DNA from: JAUVKA01 sp964465145
Lineage (GTDB): Bacteria; Bacteroidota; Bacteroidia; Bacteroidales; UBA12481
Length of the DNA: 50,558 nt
NCBI GenBank assembly: GCA_964465145.1
Contig: CAYXJR010000027.1
Coordinates: 1-50,558, forward strand
Reading direction: 5' to 3'
Positions 45,789 to 50,558 of this stretch are shown in pieces; within the stretch, counting starts at the first letter, position 1, and each line of letters begins with the position of its first letter. Below the pieces are notes generated by a model. The model was not told where the DNA came from, searched no databases, and saw nothing but the letters and a program-made list of their open reading frames with translations. Position numbers and translations under genes: made by a program.

Positions 45789-47249
45789 TTATTGAACTCC
45801 TGTTCTGGTGTCCCACCACATCTGTGTACCGTAAAAGATATCACTTTCAACAACATCAGTTGGGAAATTCGTATTCAGGGATTTCTCCTCATCGGCATAA
45901 GCCATTCTAAAAGGAGGTCTGTTATGAGAAAGCGCATAGTTCTCTGATACACCTGTCATAAGCGGCACATCAGTTCTTCTGGCTTCCGACCAGGCTTCTA
46001 CGCTTTGCTTGAAGAGGCTGATCCATTTTTGAGTTCTGATTTTCTCCAGATTAGACATGGATCCAACTCCCCAGGCTACATTAGGCTCTGTCATGAAAGT
46101 TGCTACTGCACCGGTGCCAATTCCATTATCTTCCATAGATTTCATAATACCCATTTCGTAAGCCTCCTTGGCATTTCCACTTGCCAGCCCCCTTTCATAA
46201 GCCTCTGCAAGGTTAAAATATACCTCAGCACAATGCATGAATGGAGAGAATCCTTCAGGATCATTTCCAAACCTGTCTCCAATATGCGAAACATTATTTC
46301 CATTATTGAGAGTATCCTTGGTTTGCCCGTTGTAGAACCTATACCCATTGTATTCACCATTTTTATTCAGGTCAACATAGATTGGCAGTCTCGGATCATT
46401 GTTTGCTTTCAGCCTTGAAACCATCTCATAATTAGTTCTATATTGATCTGTTTTATTGCCATCAGCAGCACCCATACGCTCATACCAAATTTCCTGATCA
46501 GGAGTTATACCCGGATACCAGAAATAGGCATTTTCACTATTATCTAACAACAGAGGTTTACCTGCTAATTCAGCTATCACAGCCGTTGCTCCGGCAGGAT
46601 CAACAGTAGACATCCGTGTGGCAATTCTGAGACGAGTTGAGTTGCAGAATTTAACCCATTTATCAATATCACCCTTGAAGATCCAATCTCCTACACCAAG
46701 GTCGCCGCCATCGTTTGAAAACATTTCGGACGCCTTCTTTAGCTCAGCCAAAACTGCAGCATATACATCCTTTTGCTTGTCATACTTGGGATAAATGATG
46801 CCCTCCTCTAATTTAAAAGCTTCAGAATAAGGAATATCTCCCCACAAATCAGAAGTTTGATGTGCAGTATACGCTTTCATCACTAGTGCTGCTGCTTCTA
46901 AATTAGTATTATCTTCAGCCTTAGCCAATTTCATGGCGTCAACAAAATAAGTCATAGCTATATACATACTGCGCCACTGACTATTATTAATGTCTACCCG
47001 ATATTCATAATCTCCAGTACCAATAGCTGCTGTTTGACCCGCCCATGATCCGGCGTAATAAACATCAAGACGCTCGCCAAAAAGGCTGTATGTTACAGAC
47101 ATGGTACCATTGAGGAAAACGTTTGTAGCGGGCACAGCAGTCGCTGCATTAGGATTCACATTCATCTCGTCAAAGTCCTTAGTACAAGAACCCATAACGA
47201 GTAGCAAAGCTGCCAGGAAAAAAACTTTTATATAATTTATTGTTTTCAT
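45789..47249 (-). CDS. SusD-like outer membrane lipoprotein (short form)
   Basis: 486 residues. Lipobox VMGSC with Cys22, then TKDFDEMNVNPNAAT, the start typical of the shorter SusD-like_2 branch rather than classical SusD. Further segments are MKAYTAHQTSDLWGDIPYSE and the C-terminal IRTQKWISLFKQSVEAWSEA. It binds oligosaccharides on the cell surface with its SusC partner, 18 bases upstream. The insertion sequence lies immediately downstream. The different SusD branch from the first pair suggests the two pairs take up different fragments. Confidence 0.93.
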   Translation of the reverse strand: MKTINYIKVFFLAALLLVMGSCTKDFDEMNVNPNAATAVPATNVFLNGTMSVTYSLFGERLDVYYAGSWAGQTAAIGTGDYEYRVDINNSQWRSMYIAMTYFVDAMKLAKAEDNTNLEAAALVMKAYTAHQTSDLWGDIPYSEAFKLEEGIIYPKYDKQKDVYAAVLAELKKASEMFSNDGGDLGVGDWIFKGDIDKWVKFCNSTRLRIATRMSTVDPAGATAVIAELAGKPLLLDNSENAYFWYPGITPDQEIWYERMGAADGNKTDQYRTNYEMVSRLKANNDPRLPIYVDLNKNGEYNGYRFYNGQTKDTLNNGNNVSHIGDRFGNDPEGFSPFMHCAEVYFNLAEAYERGLASGNAKEAYEMGIMKSMEDNGIGTGAVATFMTEPNVAWGVGSMSNLEKIRTQKWISLFKQSVEAWSEARRTDVPLMTGVSENYALSHNRPPFRMAYADEEKSLNTNFPTDVVESDIFYGTQMWWDTRTGVQ

Positions 47250-47267
47250 TTTTCTTCTTTTTTAAGA

Positions 47268-50200
47268 TTAAAAGCTTACCCGTAGTTTAAATCCTAAACT
47301 TCTGGTAGTTGGGATCTGGAAATTCTCAAATCCAACTCCATTATCTCCACCACCCATACCAACTTCAGGATCCAATCCTAATTCATCAGTGCTTGCGTCA
47401 CGGTATAGAATTGCCAGGTTACGTCCAACGAAGGAGAGGTTTAAGCCTTGAAGCCAGCTTACATTGCTCACATCGAAGTCATAGCCCAATACAACCTCAC
47501 GGAGTTTAACATAAGAACCATCGAGAATTGAGTATTCATGATTGTTCCACATCCACGAACCAGCATAGTAATCCTGAGCAGAAACTCGTGTATCGTTTAC
47601 ACTTCCGTCTTCCTTAACAGCATCTACAATCAATCCTTCTTCACGGACATTATTCAGAGTTGACCCCTCATATGAACCGGTGAATGGGGCATGCCATGCT
47701 GTAACACTAAAGAAGTCACCACCCATTCTGGCATCGATAAGGAAACTCATATTCACACCCTTAAAGGAGAAACTATTTCTCAAACCGCCGGTCCAATCGG
47801 GAGTAACATTACCCAGATTAATACCAACATTTGTTGTCAACGGCAATCCAGCATCATTCACAACCATATTTCCATTGTCATCGCGGACATATGGTAATCC
47901 CCAAAGGACTCCCCATTCTTCACCGGGAATACCGAGGGTTTTACAACCACCGAATCCACCAGATATTACATAAGAATCAAGATCACCATATAACTCATTT
48001 ACTGTACTCTTATTCTTAGCCCAGTTAAGAGTGGCATCCCAGTTTAATCCATCAGGATTGTCGATAATTTTCACATTCGCCATGATCTCCACACCTTTGT
48101 TCTCAATTTCTCCTGCATTAAGCAGCATCGAACGATAACCGGTAGTTGAGGAAGTAGCTACTGACAGAATCTGGTTCACTGTGGTCTGGTCATAATAAGT
48201 AAAGTCAAATGCTACCCTGTCCTGCCATAATCTGATATCTGCCCCAATCTCAAAGGAGGAGGTGATTTCAGGTTTCAGGTCAGTAGGTGGAAGAGTTGAG
48301 CCCGGGCTAAACATAGAGATACTATTGAATGAGCTGGCTGAATAGGTGCGTGAGAGCTTATAAGCACCTGTATCTCCCCCTACCTGAGCCCAGCTTCCAC
48401 GAATTTTGGCGAAACTCAAAACATCAGAATCCATCCCAAATGCTTCTGTCAGAATAATACCCGTACTTACAGACGGATAGAAATATGATCTGTTCTCAGC
48501 TGGCAAGGTGGAACTCCAGTCATTCCGACCGGTTACACCCAGGAACAGGAAGTCCTTATAGGATCCGTTTGCAGCAAAGAAAACAGAATTAGTCTCTTTC
48601 TCATAATCATACATACTCACAGATGGAGTACCCTTAACATTTGAAATAGTGTATAGATCAGGCACGGTTAAGTCACTGGCGCTCATATACATATTTTTGG
48701 TGGTATAATTACGGTAGTTTGCTCCAATTACTCCATCCAATCTAATGTCGCCTAAATCCTTGTCGAAATTCAACATCAGATCGGCATTCGTTTCATTATA
48801 ATACAATTGTGTCTGATTGAATTGTCCTCCCCGGCCTCTTCTGACGTTCCCTGACGTTCCGGCCTGAGTAAGATCCTTTCTGTATTCATTGTAAAAATCA
48901 GTACCACCTCTAACCATAACTGACAACCAATCGGTCAGTTTATAATCAACGCTCATATTTCCGTAAAGACGGTCACGCTTAAAACCTGTCAGATTCCTGA
49001 GGGTATAATAGGGATTATCAAAATCCGGGTATATGTGCCCGGCATTCCCCTGGTCCTTAAAAAGTTGCTTGGCATAGGTCATGTCATAATCGCGTTGCAA
49101 CCAGGCAAAATCCACTCCAATTCCAGAGTAACCGTTGTTCGGCATATTGTTGCTTTCTTTGGTCAGGTAGGTCATATTGGTAACAGCTGTTAGGCGGTCA
49201 GTAGGACGAAGAGTAAGACTAGCATTAATAGTACTTTGGCTCTGATCCGTAAAATCAATTATCCCTTTGGTATCCAGATTAGTGAAAGCCAATCGTCCTG
49301 TTGCTTTTGTGCTATTGGAAGAAATAGCTACCGAATTTTCAAAATTCGTTCCTGTCTGGAAGAAATTCTTATAATTATCAGGGCGGCTGACATATTCACT
49401 ATTAGGGCCTGTAGACCATTGATCGATCAACAAACCGGCGTCCAAACGCGGGCCCCAGTTGATTGGCCAACCATCGTTTACTCCGGCACCATTGCCGTCT
49501 ACATAATTATATCCATAGGTTTTAGCGTAATCCTGATATGACATTTCTGGATTATCCTTCTTCCATAAATATTCACTTCCATTCCATCCTCCACCATATT
49601 CATTCTGGAATTTTGGAAAATAACCAGGTTGGTCAAAAACCATTGAGCTAGTCACATCTACACCCAATTTTCTTCCGTCATTTCCTTTTTTAGTGGTAAT
49701 CAGAATAACCCCGTTAGTAGCCCGGTTACCGTACAGAGCAGCTGCGTTTGCACCTTTCAGAATGGTCATTGATTCAATGTTATTAGGATCAATGTCAGCA
49801 CCGGTATTTCCCCAGTCGATACCTCCGCTACCACCCATATTTGTGGTATTGTTGAAAACCGGAGTACCGTCAATTACAAACAGAGGTTCGTTGCCAGCGA
49901 AGGAGGCATTCCCCCTTATTACTATTCTGGAGGAAGCACCAACAGTACTACCTCCGCTAGTTACTTGAATACCAGCAATTTTACCCGATAAGGTATTAAT
50001 AATGTTGTTGTCCTTCGCCTCAGATAATTCCTTGGCGCTAATGTCCTGAACGGCATATCCCAGTGTTTTCTTCTCCCGGGAAATACCCAAAGCGGTAACC
50101 ACCACTTCATCAAGTCCTAATACATCAGGTTCCATCGTAACATTGTAGGTGTTTGAAGAAGTGATGGGTACTTCAACTGTTTTCAATCCGATAAATGAAA

Positions 50201-50417
50201 ACACCAAAACACCTTCATCCCTGTTAAAAGAGATGGAGTACATCCCATTGGAACCAGTAGTGGTCCCTCCCGAGAATCCCTTTATTCTAACAGTAACACC
50301 AGGTAAAGTTTGCCCATCTTCACCCGAAGAAACTGTACCACTTAAAGTCCTCACTTGGCCGAAAGTAATAGTAATCGCACCAACTAACAGGAACAATAAT
50401 GCAAGCGTTCGTTTCAT
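47268..50417 (-). CDS. SusC/RagA-family TonB-dependent transporter (second pair)
   Basis: 1049 residues. Signal peptide ending ITITFGQ, followed by the carboxypeptidase-D-regulatory-like domain (LSGTVSSGEDGQTLPGVTVR), the plug start DEVVVTALGISREKKTLGYA, the plug segment ILKGANAAALYGNRATNGVI, and a beta-barrel ending with FQIPTTRSLGFKLRVSF. It has the signal peptide directly before the first domain, unlike the other SusC here. It imports glycan fragments with the SusD-like protein encoded 18 bases downstream. No regulator for this pair is visible in the window; its upstream side is near the right edge (50418-50558, no gene seen). Confidence 0.95.
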   Translation of the reverse strand: MKRTLALLFLLVGAITITFGQVRTLSGTVSSGEDGQTLPGVTVRIKGFSGGTTTGSNGMYSISFNRDEGVLVFSFIGLKTVEVPITSSNTYNVTMEPDVLGLDEVVVTALGISREKKTLGYAVQDISAKELSEAKDNNIINTLSGKIAGIQVTSGGSTVGASSRIVIRGNASFAGNEPLFVIDGTPVFNNTTNMGGSGGIDWGNTGADIDPNNIESMTILKGANAAALYGNRATNGVILITTKKGNDGRKLGVDVTSSMVFDQPGYFPKFQNEYGGGWNGSEYLWKKDNPEMSYQDYAKTYGYNYVDGNGAGVNDGWPINWGPRLDAGLLIDQWSTGPNSEYVSRPDNYKNFFQTGTNFENSVAISSNSTKATGRLAFTNLDTKGIIDFTDQSQSTINASLTLRPTDRLTAVTNMTYLTKESNNMPNNGYSGIGVDFAWLQRDYDMTYAKQLFKDQGNAGHIYPDFDNPYYTLRNLTGFKRDRLYGNMSVDYKLTDWLSVMVRGGTDFYNEYRKDLTQAGTSGNVRRGRGGQFNQTQLYYNETNADLMLNFDKDLGDIRLDGVIGANYRNYTTKNMYMSASDLTVPDLYTISNVKGTPSVSMYDYEKETNSVFFAANGSYKDFLFLGVTGRNDWSSTLPAENRSYFYPSVSTGIILTEAFGMDSDVLSFAKIRGSWAQVGGDTGAYKLSRTYSASSFNSISMFSPGSTLPPTDLKPEITSSFEIGADIRLWQDRVAFDFTYYDQTTVNQILSVATSSTTGYRSMLLNAGEIENKGVEIMANVKIIDNPDGLNWDATLNWAKNKSTVNELYGDLDSYVISGGFGGCKTLGIPGEEWGVLWGLPYVRDDNGNMVVNDAGLPLTTNVGINLGNVTPDWTGGLRNSFSFKGVNMSFLIDARMGGDFFSVTAWHAPFTGSYEGSTLNNVREEGLIVDAVKEDGSVNDTRVSAQDYYAGSWMWNNHEYSILDGSYVKLREVVLGYDFDVSNVSWLQGLNLSFVGRNLAILYRDASTDELGLDPEVGMGGGDNGVGFENFQIPTTRSLGFKLRVSF

Positions 50418-50558
50418 AGAAAAATATTTAAAGGTTAATAATTCAAATAAGAACCAAAATCAATATCACTTTTGCAAAAGAACAGGTAAATGTACAATAT
50501 TAATCTATGACCGCCAAATTCGGTAAACGCATTAATCTATAATGTTTTACAATCGCGC

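Overview
The window looks like the chromosome of a glycan-degrading member of the Bacteroidota, probably an environmental or gut Bacteroidales/Marinilabiliales-type organism. Evidence: two SusC/SusD pairs, a hybrid two-component system, many lipoprotein or signal-peptide glycoside hydrolases, several formylglycine sulfatases, AT-rich intergenic DNA with heptamer repeats, and few ribosome-binding sites. Almost the whole window is one or more polysaccharide utilisation loci (PULs). No RNA genes or CRISPR arrays were seen.

Layout. 1-5430 (minus strand): the 5' part of a GH106 alpha-L-rhamnosidase that runs off the left edge, an unassigned six-hairpin glycosidase-like protein, and a sulfatase lipoprotein. 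5565-9200: a non-PUL interlude with a small conserved protein (+), a U32 peptidase-family protein (RlhA-like) and a ZIP metal transporter. 9341-17624 (minus): sulfatase, a divergent GH95, a canonical GH95 and another sulfatase, in tight operon spacing. 17956-24711 (plus): an amidohydrolase broken by a G-tract frameshift and two GH38-type alpha-mannosidase homologues. 24764-25414: a decayed GH172 (DUF2961) gene joined to an NPCBM-like tail. 25535-29518 (minus): two tandem GH101-like endo-alpha-N-acetylgalactosaminidase-family proteins. 29515-30160: a truncated IS5-type transposase. 30167-32641: a clan-D (GH36/GH27-like) alpha-galactosidase homologue with a C-terminal NPCBM-like domain. 32892-42359: SusD, SusC and a hybrid two-component sensor/regulator. 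42481-43875 (plus): a sulfatase interrupted by an in-frame TAG. 43890-45721: an insertion sequence with an IS4-signature transposase, an AbrB-like partner gene and long palindromic terminal repeats. 45789-50417 (minus): a second SusD/SusC pair.

How it may work together (inference). SusC/SusD pairs bind and import oligosaccharides. The hybrid two-component protein senses a periplasmic oligosaccharide and activates the PUL. Sulfatases remove sulfate, and the exo-acting enzymes (rhamnosidase, fucosidase/galactosidase, alpha-galactosidase, alpha-mannosidase-like) plus GH101-like enzymes dismantle a sulfated, branched heteroglycan. The mix resembles enzymes for sulfated mucin-type glycans or sulfated fucose/rhamnose/galactose-rich algal or animal glycans; the substrate cannot be fixed from sequence alone.

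The most striking feature is decay and rearrangement. Three genes are broken in different ways (nonsense codon, homopolymer frameshift, deletion plus 8-bp duplication), there are one complete and one truncated IS, and three enzyme families occur as adjacent paralogue pairs. The GH106 gene at the left edge was found by translating the complementary strand by hand.
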